A stretch of DNA of 64,000 nucleotides, taken from NCBI RefSeq assembly GCF_963678635.1, contig NC_087069.1, positions 38,959,076 through 39,023,075 on the forward strand, in the 5' to 3' direction. The translations under genes were made by a program, and so were the position numbers. Below the pieces are notes generated by a model, which was not told the DNA's origin, made no database searches, and was given only the letters and a program-made list of their open reading frames with translations. This DNA is from Symsagittifera roscoffensis (lineage: Eukaryota; Xenacoelomorpha; Acoela; Convolutidae). Position 1 is the first letter of the stretch. The number at the start of each line of letters is the position of its first letter. Shown in pieces: positions 1 through 14,000 of this stretch.

Positions 1-300
1 AAATCCCAATTAGGCTCATTTGATTTTCCTAAATGCCTTTTCACAAACGTTTAGAACAAAAAAATTGTTTATCGAAAAAATGCTTATTATAATATTTTCA
101 TAGAATGGATAATGAATAATTCAAATCGTATGATCAACGTTTTTTTGTTTCAAAAAAAATTGGGCGAATTTGATCTAACCAAGCTCATTTAGTTTTACCA
201 AAATTTTTTTAAAGGTTTTCCTGAAAAAAAAACTCAAAGAAAAAAACGCTTATCATACAATTTTCATAAATGCAAATCTTATGATAATCAGTTTTCCATA
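1..300. repeat. Diverged tandem repeat, period about 167 bp
   Basis: Two units can be aligned by eye. GCTCATTT near 14 recurs near 182, and the block around GCTTATTATAAT at 83 recurs as GCTTATCATACAAT at 248. The units are strongly diverged and hold no convincing reading frame. A related block with TCAACCCGGGT lies at 349 and again near 4193. Confidence 0.4.
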
Positions 301-574
301 GAACCCATACATGGAATTGTATGATAATCATTTTTTTGTATGGAGGTCAACCCGGGTGTCATCAAAACTGTTTTGCGCACTCATTGATTTTTTTTTAGTC
401 AACACATTTAAGAACTATAAAATCCACGCTAAAACTTGGCGCCTATATCATCGCAGTCAAAGTTGCAAATTTCTTATAATACCTAATACGCATCTGGGCG
501 TTAAGAGAAAAATTACCAAAAAAATGTTTCGACGAAAATTGTGCTCATCAAAAGTATAAATTGGGGCGCAAAGA

Positions 575-915
575 CATCTCAGCCAATTTGAAATTCAGAC
601 AAATCAGCCAGAAATATACGGACAATTCAGCCTGAGACAATTCAGTCAGTTTTACAAAACGCTAGATACGAAAGAAAAAACCGGAACTGGAGTTATTTCT
701 CGGTTTAAGGTCGCCGGTGGGCGCGCTATGCGCGCGTCGCCGCTTCGCAGCAATAAACGGCTCTGATTTTTGTATAGAGTCCTACCCTCTGTTGGCAAGC
801 TCGCAACACGTTGGCGCGACTGCGGTTGTCACTTTTATTGGCTTAAGTGTCTTTGGCTGAATTGTCTGCATACTTTTATCTCAATTGTCTGAATTGTCTT
901 TGACCGAATTTTCTG
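575..915. repeat. Possible inverted-repeat element with GC-rich core
   Basis: A perfect 12-bp inverted repeat, GACAATTCAGCC at 621-632 and its complement at 855-866, sits within longer imperfect arms rich in ATTCAG / CTGAAT. The core (about 705-835) is much richer in GC than its surroundings and contains a GCGCGC hairpin near 720-748. It may be a non-autonomous DNA transposon remnant. I see no clear target duplication. Confidence 0.35.
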
Positions 916-3900
916 GACGCGATAAATTGGACCAGTCAAAGTTCAGTCTTAAATTTGATACGAGTTTTCTTGTTTTTTATCTGAGCATGACCATTAACAT
1001 ACTTCAATCTATATTAAATACCAAACAGACATCAAATAAAAAAATAAACTAAAAAGAAAGATCAAACATATATACTGAGACCTTTCAAAATGTAAAATTT
1101 TTGATTTAGTTTTCATGACCTCTAAAAGTGTTAACAGTACATGCAAAAATGTCAAGATCATCTACAAAAATTGATAAAAGGTAATCCTAAAGTATTTCAT
1201 CAGAAAACCGAATATTAATTGGTTTTGTTTAAAACAAAGAAATGCTTCGGGAGGTTTCAATGAAGATATTGTGATTTTCTTTTAACATTTGAATTGAAAA
1301 ATTGACGTAATAAGGTATCAATGTTGTTGGTGAACAAAATTATGTTTTAGTAATTCTATATCCGGTTAATTATTTTTATCCTTTAAGCTAAAATCATTAA
1401 AACGTCATTTTGCTATTTTATGAGAATATGACGTTTTTTTTCTTATCAATACAGATATGACGTTGTTTTTCTCAATGACAACATTTGTCAAAAGTTATTA
1501 AGCTAACTTAGTTTTTTTGCTAAAATTCAAACTTCGTATAAAAAAATTGGCGCATTCTTGTAACTGAAAACTGGTGAATCGATAAATAAAACCTTCGGCT
1601 TTGAGACAATTGCTATAAAAAATGACCCAGATAACCAAAGTTTTAGTCATGTAATTTATGAAAAAGTTATAGCAATTTAAAATTCACTAAGAATATAAAT
1701 TTGCCTGAAAATGTTTGAGAAGTGCGATTTGCCTAAAAAAGATTCTATCTCTTTGTTCAATTTTGTATTGTTTGTAGACTCTGAATCTTCAAAACCCTAA
1801 AGTTGCCGAGTCATTAAGACGCATTGAGACCAGCCTTATTAAAATGTGCAAACAGCATATTAAAAATACCAAAATCAAAATCTTTGACTGAAAACGGATG
1901 TTTCTTTTTCCAAATAAAAAATTGGGATCAATTTTTCAGTGCAGAGGGCTTATAAAAAAAAATAGGCCACAAAAAACTTTGGAGCGCTTTTTAAAAAATT
2001 ATCTAAAAACAAATACGCTTCTCGTGTTCCCAAGAATACTTCATGAACAAAAAAAATATTTTGTTTTGTTTTTTGGGTCCAAAATTTGTTCTGCTTTTCA
2101 AAACGATGATAAAATACTCTTTTGGTCCCTTTTGGAATGGAAACTGTATGACAAACAAAAATTTGATTTTTTAAATATTTTTTCTATTAATCCTAGTTTT
2201 TGACAATACACCCAACTTTTTAAAAAACGACAAGAAAAATTCATTTTTAGCTCAGTTACGCTTATTTTGAAGATTTGTGATTTTTTTCTTGAACATTTTT
2301 TCAATGGCAAGGTATGTGATATTGTGAATAAAGTTATGTGATAATGCATACGATAATGCAAGGGATGATGCAAAGCATGTGATAATCGTTTTCAATCTAT
2401 TGAGATCACCCGAGTGAACACAGTTTTATGTTAAAGGAGAACACTGTCCATTTTTTATGGAACATCATATCTGTTTAGAGAAACTTAGTTCTGAAAAAAA
2501 ACATTACTGTTTTCCTGCTACAACTTTTTGAGATCCTAGTCTTCCCTTTATGCTGAAGAAAAAAACGGGTAAGTTTTAAGTCTCAATAACAAAAGTAGAA
2601 GGCTATTCTGAAGAGATTCAATCAAAACAAAAGCTGTCAGTTTGTTTTAAGTTTCAGAAGTACCGAGGTAACTAATTTTTGAAAGTATTAAGTACGCAGA
2701 CTCCCTTGGAGTTATTGCGAAGTCAACCGCGGTAAAAATCTCCTAAAAATGATTTACTTCTGTAGTACCTTGTGAAAATGCCAAACTTCCTGGAAGCAAA
2801 TAACTAAACAGTTATGCTTTTTTGAATTTTGTAACTTGGATGCGCCTTTCATTTGCAATAGGCGGCGTGTACCAAAATTGATAGTCATGCTTTTCTTATA
2901 TAGAAAAAAAAAGTTTTTATTACAGGCTCCTATAATTTCATATTTTCAGAAATTTATATAAAACTTGCACGATGAACATTTTTTTTCATACACAAAATTA
3001 GTAATTCCCCTAAAAAATTTAGAATTTGTCTTTTTTGATTAGATAGCCTATGTCAATTTTGTTTTTAGTTTTCAAATATAGGATGAATTGAAAGGGAAAA
3101 AAAATGTTCCATTCTGAAACTACTCGCCGCTCAAGGGTTAGGCAACAACGCTCATCCACAAAAAAACTGCATATAATTTTTGACCAGAAAAACAATAGCT
3201 CGCATACGCAGTTTTTCAAAGAATCGATGCAGAAAATTGCTTTACACGATTTTTTATGAGACTGTTAAGACAAGAGGATAAACAAAAGTACTCCAACAAA
3301 CTTTCCCAGTCTATCTTCCGTCGGAAATTTTTGCCTCCATATTATGAATATAAAAAATCGTGGAACACTGCCAAATCTTTGGACGTTTTTTCAAAGGCTG
3401 AACATTTTTTTGGTCAATTGTCAAGATTTTTAAAAAAGTCCCGAAGAGAAAAGTTAGTTTGAATGACGGAGTTAAGAGAAGCTATACTTTTTTACTTTTA
3501 AATTTCGAATAAGTAAGGTAAATTTTTATAAGAACAAAAAACTAAGTAGTTAATTAAGTAGTTCAGAAATTTTCACAAAAAGTGTTTTTGTTTTATTTGC
3601 GAAGAACATTTTTTTTTCTCATGCTAAATCTGTTATTTTGCGTGCATAGCGTAGTCATGGATACGCAAAAGTTGCTTTTTCTTCCGTTTTTCAGAAATTT
3701 TTTTCTTAAAAACGCTCAAAACGTCAATTTTTTGTATGATTCTTTTGCGTAAGTCTTGATCAATTTCTGATTAATTAAAATTCAATTTTTGAAAATGATC
3801 GGCTCTGAAATTTTTTGCTAACATTTAAAAGTTTGATACTTTCATCTTATCATTTGTATAAGACAACTTTAAAACAATTCAGGTCGTTTGCAAGGCACCG

Positions 3901-4859
3901 TAAAGACAACACGGTCAAATTGTTGATGAGTTTTGTTTTGATTAAACCAATGTCTTTGTCTTTTGTGCTCGGCTACCAATACAACCCACAAATTTCGAGA
4001 AAAACTAAACAAAAAAAATCATATTGTTTGGTTTAAAGAACAAGGCTAGGCATGCAATATCCATATAAAAATCAGCAATCAAAGACCTTCCATACAGTTT
4101 TCTGTACCTATGGAATGCATGGAAGTATTTTTTCAGAAGCAATATGATTAGCATTTTTCCATATATGAAATTGTATGAGTAGCATTTTTGATCAACCCGG
4201 GTTGTAGATGGAATGCTAATCTTGCAAGCAATATAATCACCTCACATTTTGCAACAGTTTTCCAAGATTTCTCTTCATATTGCAAAATTCATGCCAGGTT
4301 TGCTTTCCATTCACACTAAAAAGCAAGATTTTGCATTTTACCAGTTAATTTTTTCATTTTTGCTGTTTTTGGTATAATTGATGTTTGTCAATAGTTTCTG
4401 CAAGTCTACAGTGCCTTTTAAATGTCTTTTAAAATATCACATCTGCTGTTGTTGAAATATGTTTACCCGAGGCAAGAGATACATAGGTACCTCTGCACGA
4501 CACCAAGAAAACCAATAAATTTAAGGTGTAATTTTTTGAAAAAGATATTAAAATAGGTTGATTAGAATTATAGTTTGGAAAACATTGTTTTTTTTTATTC
4601 AGCATTCAATTTTGTTTCTTTTTAATAAAAATGACACCAAATTAGTGGCTTCATACTCACGCAACACTCTTGAGATTGACAAATCTAGGTACCTTTCATG
4701 GGACCACAATACCAGCTTGTGTAAAAATGATTACTGATCCTCATACAATTCGAGTGAACTAGTTCCAGGAGCTTCTGATTTTTCTCTTTCCGATATTTTA
4801 GGAAAGTTTTTAGATATTGTTACGTAACACTCTTAATAGTGACGTCATTCTAAATTCAG
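916..4859. other. Non-coding stretch upstream of the host gene
   Basis: AT-rich sequence with only short chance reading frames and no convincing exon. A second copy of the TCAACCCGGGT-containing repeat lies at about 4070-4230 (first copy about 240-365), with the shared phrase AATTGTATGA upstream in both. Upstream exons or a promoter of the following gene could be hidden here, but I cannot point to them. Confidence 0.4.
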
Positions 4860-5031
4860 GTACCACTAATGGTGCGTAGTGGTGACCCTGAAGTGGACAG
4901 TCACATGGCCTTCTGCACCAGATGGGATCCCTTGATTATACATGAGAGGAGACAACAGTTCAGACAGCTGACCTGGATGGAGTATGAGAAGTGTGTCAAG
5001 TTGTGCGAACAGAAGGGCATCCCCCTCACAG
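4860..5031 (+). CDS. Host gene exon 1 (first exon seen)
   Basis: The exon follows the acceptor TAAATTCAG. ATG 4869 is the first in-frame methionine, so this is either the start exon with a short 5' UTR or an internal exon. It encodes about 54 residues, including WMEYEKCVKLCEQKG, and ends in phase 1 at donor CAG/GTGGGA. Confidence 0.65.
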
Positions 5032-8000
5032 GTGGGAAAATCAAGAAATTAAAGTTGGAGGGGGAGTATAGATATAGAGATAATGTTATTCTTATCCAGT
5101 CGACAGTTTTTTGGATATCCGAATCGATTTTTTTTACTCCAGAGTCCAATCATTAATGGGTTAAAATCAACAGAAAACACCAGACAGATGCAATTTCTAC
5201 TTAAAAATTGACATGGCGACACCGTAGTTTTCCGAAACTTCCACTTAACCCATCCTATCGGGAATAGCTTTCAGCTTAAGGAATTTCTGCTAAGCAATTG
5301 TCATGGAACAGGAAAAAAAAACAAATTTCAAGTTTTTCCGACAACTTTGAGAAGAATTGTTCAATTTATACAGTGTTCTTCGAACGAATATCACGGCGGG
5401 AATATTTGCTTTTGTCCACTCATCTCAATAAATAGGCAGAAGGAGTCTTACAATTGAACACGGTTTAATCGAATCGAGGCGGGCAGTCCTTTTCCAGATT
5501 GGAATCGTAAGACCAATGATTAAACACTATGAGGGTTTTGGCTATCGAGCAGAAATTAGAATTTCAGAAACACTATTTAATTTCAAAACTTGCTTTTCCA
5601 CGAGAGTACTCGTTTTTCCACTTGAAGCAAACTTCACCAACTAATTTCTGGATTCCAGAATTTATCAGTGGATTCCGTAGTTACAGCCCATTTTCAGTTT
5701 TATCAATACATATTTGCGGAATGGGCAAAAAACGTTAAAAAGAAACTCAGATTGACCAAAAATGCTTATCATACAATTCCATTTTAGAAAAAGCTAGTAA
5801 CAAGGATTTCTGCAATTCACAGAGAATTTATGAAAGGCTACCCGTATTGGAGTTCCATGATTAAAAATCGATTATAATTGAGTTTCGTTGTCAGTGTCCA
5901 CGGAAGTGAAAACAAATCGATTATAATCGATTAAAAATGGATTATAATATTACTACTTCGAGGCAAAAAATCCTTTTTTCATCCATTATAATCGATGTTT
6001 TTCTTCACTTTTGTGGACACTGACAACGAAACAAAATTACAATCGATTTTTTTTTCCATTTTACTGAGATAACGAATTTCAACACACATAAAGTCTTTTC
6101 TACGTTTTAAACTTAAGTTGGTTACGTTGGTTACTTGTTGTTCAATTTAATTTTTTTCTATCTAACTTTGATATTTTTGTTGCTTTTTATGTTCCTCAAA
6201 AACTGAATTTTGTTCCTTTTAACAATTTTACTAAACTATTAGAAATGTTGGGGGGGGGGGGGGGTAAAGTTGGAGGTGGAATAATCCTCTTCCATTACCC
6301 TCCCCCCAGCGTTTGAGTGGGGGAGAGGAGCAATGGGGCAAACTTTAGGGAGATTGAAGGGGAGCAAAAATGCAAAGGTTAGGGGGGGAGAACTTGACAG
6401 AATCTTTTTGCAAATTTAGTTTAGGTTTCAAAATGGGCTAGGCCTTACAATCGCTTTGTTAAGTTTCCGCATAACTCACTTGATAAATGCAGAAATTCTT
6501 GCAAAACTTTGCACGACGCTTGGAACAAAAATAAAGTGGAAAAAATCCATTTTAATGTGATTTCTTACTTATTATAAAATCCATTATAATGGATTCCAAA
6601 TGAATTATAATGCATTTTGTTTTGGCGAGAAAAAATGGATTTAAATCGATTCTAAGTCCAATTTGGTTGTCTGAACGTAACATGGGAATCGATTATATTT
6701 GCAACTTTATAGACCACGAAATTCCAATATAATCGACTTTTTTTCTTAAATGCGGGTATTCAGCATGTCTACGCACAGGCCGTTTCTCTTACTTCTTCAC
6801 ATTTTAGACTGAGTTTTTTGTAGAGCGAAGCCCTCTTTTTACTACTCATGGCCGTTTTTTTTTGCATCTAGAAGTTTCACATGGTACCACAAATGCAGGC
6901 GAAATGGTCAGGCTGTGTTAGAATTGAAATTATAGGTCAAGTGAGAGCTCGTCCTCGCACACTATCATTGCCATGGCTGAGGATCGGTTACGCTATTTGA
7001 AGATCTCAAAGCAAACGCCTTATTTTTATGCTAAGTCTCTCCTAGTATGGGGAAAGTGTCTATATCTCCTATAATCATACAGTTATATTCATTACATAGA
7101 ATAAAATAAATTGTGTGAAGATAGCTTTATTAGATATGAATTTGAAACAATATAATCGAGTTTTCTTCTGGTCAAAAAGTGGTTCCTCTAAGCTATTTTA
7201 GATCAGGATTTAAATTTTTGACAAAAACTTATTTGTGAACTTTGCGGTTATCGTGGCATGTACATGATGAGTTTTTTCAAATTGCAAGAGAAAATTATCT
7301 GGAGTAAGAACTTGACCTGATACATCTTTCACTCATTGAAAGGTAGTTTAAATTTCCCAAAAAAATTAATTTTGAATTAATTATCTTTTTCATTACATGG
7401 CTGAGCTCACATTCAGGGTTATCAAATTGTTTTATGCTTATTCAGTTTTGAGTCTGCAGATATTTTGATCTATTCTAGGATTCTTTAAAGTCTCAAAATC
7501 AAAAATTTCAAGATTTGATGTTGGAGTATTTTGATTCATGTTTTGCTGCAGAGAAAACCTTGAAGAGAGCTCTTTTGCATCCAGCTGACCTCCGACTGAC
7601 GGTCAAGGACAAAGTGCGAGTTCCGGGCATCGCTGTAGACTTCCCGAGAGGAGAAATTGCCAAGAAAAAAGAGGTATAATAAACTCTATGTGAAAACAAT
7701 TTAATCAAAATCTAATAACTTGAAAAAGAAATTGCATCTGATTTCTGACAAAGCTATTTGCTCTTTTTCTTAATTATAAAAAATACTGGTTCTGAAAGCT
7801 GTTTACATTGCTAAAAATCAAAAATATATTTATTCAAAATTATTCTAAGCGCCTAAATTTGGTACATTTGTATCGAGGTTTTTAACACGTCCCGTTTGAG
7901 GTTAAATTTGATGATGGAAAGTGAAAACTTTATGAATAAACCAGGTTAAGAAAAACAACCTTGAGGCGCAGTTTCTAAAAATATACTTTTAAGACTGATG

Positions 8001-11000
8001 AAGACGACGAAGAGGATGAAGACGAAAGGTTACTGGAATACATGGCAGTATCTAACCTAACCAACGCTCTGTTCAGTTTCGCCAATAACCTCAACAAGGA
8101 TACAAAAGGTCAAGCTCAAGGTCAAGGTGAACTCCAGGGTGCGGAAGCTGATGACGACACAGTGTCAACGGCCAGCTCAGATTTGGATTCGATTGATTAT
8201 AAAAGTAAGTTTTCTCAAATCTTTTCAAACCATTTCTAGTTCTGTTTTGTTTTCTGCGTTTTCTGTTTCTGGTTTCAAAAAATTTCAACAAAATTGCAAA
8301 TTAGTGGGAATTAACTTTGAACCATTGCCTGTGATCTTCGTTTTTCATGTGAAAATTAGTATTCATTAACGCTTTTTTTCGGAATTTTTTCATTAGCTTT
8401 CAAACCTAAAGTTTAAAATAAAGCGGTAATTCATTTTTTTAGATATTTTTGCTTGCCGGCTATTTTTAGATTTATTGGTCCGACAATTAAGTTATGGCTG
8501 AAAATCAATTTTTTAAATTGAAAAATAACTAGAGAAATTACAAGATGATAGTTTTTTCTAGAGGATTTTAAAAATTATGATTATTTTACTATTTTGCTCC
8601 AAATGATGGCCTTCCGAATACACGTCTCTAAAACTTTGAAAACTATCTTTACGAAACATAACTTTTGAGAACAGGTAAAATTTATGCTCATTAAACACTC
8701 TGCAACCCTCTGTTGCGAAATTAGGTTGATTTTTTGAGACTTAAAATCGTAGTTTCTCCCAACAATCTGACTGTTTTTCTATTTTTCCTTTATAAATTAG
8801 CGGCAAAAATCATGAAAAACAAAATTATGAAAATACGACCAGATAAAAAACAATAATACTCGTGACAGGCCGATACAAAAGTTCGAAACGAAATTCCGTA
8901 CTTGGAAAATGATAATTAGATACTTAAATAATTTCCGTTATAAATAATCAGGATTTTTTATGAAAGTTTTCGTTTTTCAATCTACAATCAAAAGATAATT
9001 ACATATAGGTCTACTGCGTGCCCAGTAGGGTAAGTATCAGTGAAAACTAGACAATGGTAATCTTTAATGGCGAATTCTTAAATTTTAAAATCAAAATCAT
9101 TTTTTTTGTTTTTTTTTCGAATTTCAATTTTCTTCTAGATGAAGTGAGAGGGTTAATAAATAAAGCCAGGAAAACTGTGCTTTAAAACTTGACTTGCATC
9201 TTATTTCAACCATGCTAAAATAGTGCTATTGAGCAGTAAAAAATTTTTTACTCGACTTATGAATTACTGGGTGTAAATCAAACTCAATGGAGTCTTGTTC
9301 TTAATTTCAAATAACAGAAAATCAATTGTTCAGAAGTTAACTTTATTTTTTAAAAAACAAGGATACTCGTTGCTAGGCAAAAACACTGTTCTTGCCAAGC
9401 AAAAAGATGCCAGAAAAATCAAAACTGAAGGAAAGTAACATAAAATAGTTTAAAAACAAAAAAAAGTTGTTTGTTTACTTTTTCTTTTTTTTTTTCAAAT
9501 CTTTTTTTTTTCTTTTTTTTTTCATGTAAATGGCAAATAAAATAGGCAAAAATGTGTAGAAATTATAACTCACATCGAGTGTCATCAAAAATGAGTTCTG
9601 TGCAATCCAACTTTGAGAAATGGCAATTAAACGACGATGAAATTACTTTTGTAGACTATTTTTTTAAATTCAAATCACGGCTGAAATGATACCACACTTA
9701 GTTCACCACAAGATTTCCTTTTTGAAACTGGGAAGAAATATAGCACACCCTACGCCGTAGCTTTTACCAATACCTGATGGGACTAGAAAAACGAATTCTT
9801 TGTGCACGCACCATATTGAGGCGTATATATTTTTAATTCAGTCAGCGTCATTATTTTCTTAAAGGAAAATGTCTATCACAAAAAGCGTGAAGAAGTTTGA
9901 AACCAAAGGAGACAATTAAAACAAAAAGTTTTTTTTTCTAATTTAAAAACCTCAATGATCTTTTTAGTGAAACGTCCGTCATTCTACTAAATTTACCTTT
10001 CGTAATGAGTTCACAAAATAACTACCAAGAATAGCAAATAGTTCGGGGTGACATTTCAAATTGTATGGTTGAAAGTTCAATTAGGAACTCTTTTCTTGAC
10101 AATTAAATAGACTCGATTACCGTTTTGGTTCCTTTTCGTATATCTGAAAAATCTACTCTTTAACTCGTTGAAAGCTTTTAGACGAGCCTACGCGAGAAAA
10201 TTGACTTCCTTTTTTGGTTCTAAAAACTTAGAAAACTGTAAAACTTTTGAATTTAGGCGCTTTAATTTTCTCATATATGAAGCTTATCAACATAAAATGC
10301 ATTGCTTTTTTTCCCCTAAAAATGAAAAGAGACTGCAGTTTAGCTTAAGTTAGGCACTGACAATAATACAAAATCAAAATCAAAATTCATATGAGATTTT
10401 GTTGTTTCCATCTTAGCAGCTAGTTTTTTAAATTTGAGTAAAGAAAAAATTTACAACTTTTAATTGAGCTTTAACTTTATTTATTAAGATTATTGCTGTG
10501 AAATAAGTACAAAAAACTTCTGTTTTTTCCGAATTCTCTCCAAATCGGTTGGAATTTCTTTTCTGAACTCTAAACTGAGCATAATTTTTTAAAAATTATC
10601 TAATTTTGTAGCAAACCGTTTCAACTTTTAGATGGTATTCTTGATGCCACTACTAAAATTCACCCCAGAAAATTTTCGATCGATTTAATAAATTAAAAAT
10701 TGTCATAAAAGCGAGTGCTCATTTTCTGCAATAAATCCTGCTTTTGGCTCAGTAAAGTTCTGTCAATAAGCAAAAAATTCCGATGAGACAACTTTAAAAA
10801 GTTAAATTAAATGAAACATATTTTTTTGCCTCAAAAATATTAGTCCGCGGCTTAAAATCTTTTTGAAGAAGAAAGTCTTAAAAGTTTGGCTGGTTTTCAT
10901 ACCAAATGCATATACTTTCAAAATTTTTAATACTTGGAGATATATTTTTCAAAAGAAAAGGAAAAGAATCGTGAAAACAATACCAGTCTTCAGACTCAGT

Positions 11001-14000
11001 TCCATATTTTCAAAAAAAATGTTGATTCCGGTTTTTGAGAAAGCGATAAAATTTTTAGATTGTTGAGTTGGTTTGTAAATTTTTAAATCAATGCTGAAAA
11101 TTTAATTAAGCCTTGGATGCCATGAATTCAAAATTTGATAGATATTGCATCCGTGATTAGTTTTCTTGATGTTATGGGAGTTTGAGTTTGACACTATTTT
11201 GTCCAGTTTGGAATTACTAGAATGAGTAAGCCTTCTAATTTTTAACTAAGGCGTAGCACAAGCGACAAAATATTTCAGCCCATAATTTATTGTTCCGATT
11301 TTTGTAACGAAAGTAACGGAATATTTATGCTCGGGTGGGTTTTTTTCTTCAGAACAAATTTCGATTTTTTAACTGGTCATTTTAACGGAGTTTTTTTTAT
11401 ATCATTCGAAAGGTAGTGTTGTGCTGAGCTTCAATTTGAAGAATTCCATTTTGGCCAATTTTTGACAATTAACGTGCGATGTATCTCGCGCTATTAAAGC
11501 GTAAGCGGAGACTTAATCCGTCTTAGCAATTGTTCTAAATTGGTTGAAGAAATCTCATTTGCCATAATTGATATAATACCAGGAGCGAAATCACTTTGTA
11601 TTTCATTTGTATCTCAAAGATACAATCTCATTTGTATCTCATTTGTATTTCATTTGTATTTCATTTTTTTCATTACATTTAATTTTTTCATGTTATTTTT
11701 GCTCCATGACCTTAAAAGAGAGTCAGATTATTCAGGACTTTGCCCTGATACGAGCAGTCTTGTTTCAATTTATGTTGAAACAGGCATTTTGATCCAAGTC
11801 ACGTGTTAATAGAAGCGAAGTAAATTAATCGTTTTGCCTATCGGCTGTGATATGGGATAATTTTCAAACGAAATAATTGAAAAACAGAACCAATAAAATC
11901 TGTTCACAATAATCTTTCGTTAATAATTGTTCTTTTTTCTTAACAAAAATAAACCGAGCTTAAAGACATCATTGTACAGTCCTAAACACACAATCTAAAA
12001 TACAGTCTAATATTCAGGGCCAGCAAATATTGCAAAAAAAATATGATTGTTAAATCTCAAAAAAAATTAGTTTTTAGCTGTAAAACCAACGTTTTGAAGA
12101 TTAGATAACGTTTCAAATGAAATATAAGTTGAAAAAAAAAGAACTTGCAAAAATTGCAAAAAAATATGTAAAAAATGAATTCAAAAACATGAAGAAAAAA
12201 TATAATTTTGCAGAGATAAGTTTAGTTAATTTTATTTCATATGAAATTTCTACGATACTTTAAGTGAAAAAAGGACAGATAATTTCGCAATTTTTGTGCT
12301 ACTTGCAACCACAGCAACTGGCAATTCTTGTTTTCACTACCAATTCGGTTTATTTTCCCTTTTATTTCCTAAAAAGGCAATGTGAAGTTTGTATGAAGCT
12401 GTGGGTCAAACTGCAGTAAATTTATGTGGGATTTTCTTCAAAAAATTGTCCTTTAAAACATTTACCTCAGTCCTGATTCAGTTTTAAAATCCCTAGTATG
12501 GTAAACACGTTTTAATTTGTGACTGCCTATCTTTTTGAGGAGATAATTGATTGTGATTTATCCTGTACCAATCATGGCAAAAATTTTCGAATTTCTAAGA
12601 ATTTGCAGAAGATCGTAAATGCTACCTTCAGTTATGCTTCATCAGCAGATCTGAAATCTAAAAAAAGATCTAGGCTTTTAACCTCATGCAATATGACACT
12701 AAAGAACGGCCTTTTTTAGAACTGTGGGCGAAAACATAACAATTACTTTGTTTTTTGACCGGATTGCTAGGAGGAAGAGCATTTTTTTTCATTATTTAAG
12801 GATTCAATTTCAGACCGATATTCATTGGTATAAGTTGCTAAGTACGTGTCTGTTTTAGCACGTCACCTTTCACTTAAGTGTTTGGAAGTAAAAGGGAGAA
12901 CAAAATGAATTTAGAAAAAAAAATTTTTTTCGAACATTTAGTTATTTTTATAAATAAAAACTGTTTTCATCAGAACAGAACGTTGACGGGCAGTCGAAAC
13001 ATTCAGGGTTTTGCGTTGATACAGTTAAATCGGAAAAACTGACGAACCATCAGTTAATGTTTTAAATATATTGGTTGCTCGGAGTTCGAATTCTGCTTGT
13101 GAAAAATAATAGATTTTTTTATCAATCAAGTGGAAGCGAAAAAAATTGTGATATCGTCTATTTTTACATAAAAAGGTAATTTTATTCATTTCATTTAGAT
13201 GTCATTCAAATAAATATTTCACACTCATCAGTTTTTAGATGGAAATGAAAATTAATCAATTTCTTGAATTAGCTTTTCCCTTTGTGAAATTGAATAATGA
13301 TGAATAATGATAACTCAGTTCGTATGGCACTTTATTCAGTTGACGTTCGTTTCTACAATGATTTTTTGTGTACTTGTTATGAATGATGTATTTCAAATGC
13401 GTCCTTTCCAACTCAAAAGAAATAGATGAAATTTAATTGATCCCAATTTTGATAGTTAAAATAAAAGCATTGTTTCGAGAGGGTAAAAATTGATAATATT
13501 GATTGAAGCTCTTTGTAAAACTAAGAGACAGGTCTCATTTATGAGCTAAAAAAATTGCCGTTAGAATATTTTTTTCCGGTTTCTTTAAAATTCAAATATA
13601 AATAGTTTGATTAGGAATGATTAAAATGACACGAATGAACAATTTTTCAACTCCATATTTTTGTTTAAAAGTATAAATATCAGTGCTTTTCTAAAATATT
13701 TGCTACATCTAATGAAAAACTTTAGCTGCTTTATGACTTCACTTATTTTTTTGCGTTTTGTTTTTCAAACCCAATGCCAAAACCATTAGCTTATGAGTTT
13801 ATGCACGTTTTTGAATATGTAACTTAAACGCAAAGTAAGTATCGCTTTTTTAGTTTTCAAGCCCAATGCGAAGAATGCTTCTAATCCGGCCTGCCTGTAC
13901 CCAAAACACCGACCGCGGAAAGAGATCGAACCGATGAAGTTATCAACTGGACCTTCTTTTGTCTCGTCCAAAATCGACAATTGGATCTCATACAAAGACT

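Larger units (their letters stand above)
5032..7551. other. Intron 1 of the host gene
   Basis: A 2.5-kb intron holding the fold-back repeat at 5873-6049, a second cluster of ATAATCGATT-like repeats at about 6540-6740, and a G-rich tract with a long G run at about 6247-6264. No reading frame here looks real. Confidence 0.5.

Noticed and set aside
3256-3462. 68-codon basic frame as an upstream exon of the host gene
   Set aside because: No matching splice donor in phase, no domain, and composition like the surrounding non-coding DNA.
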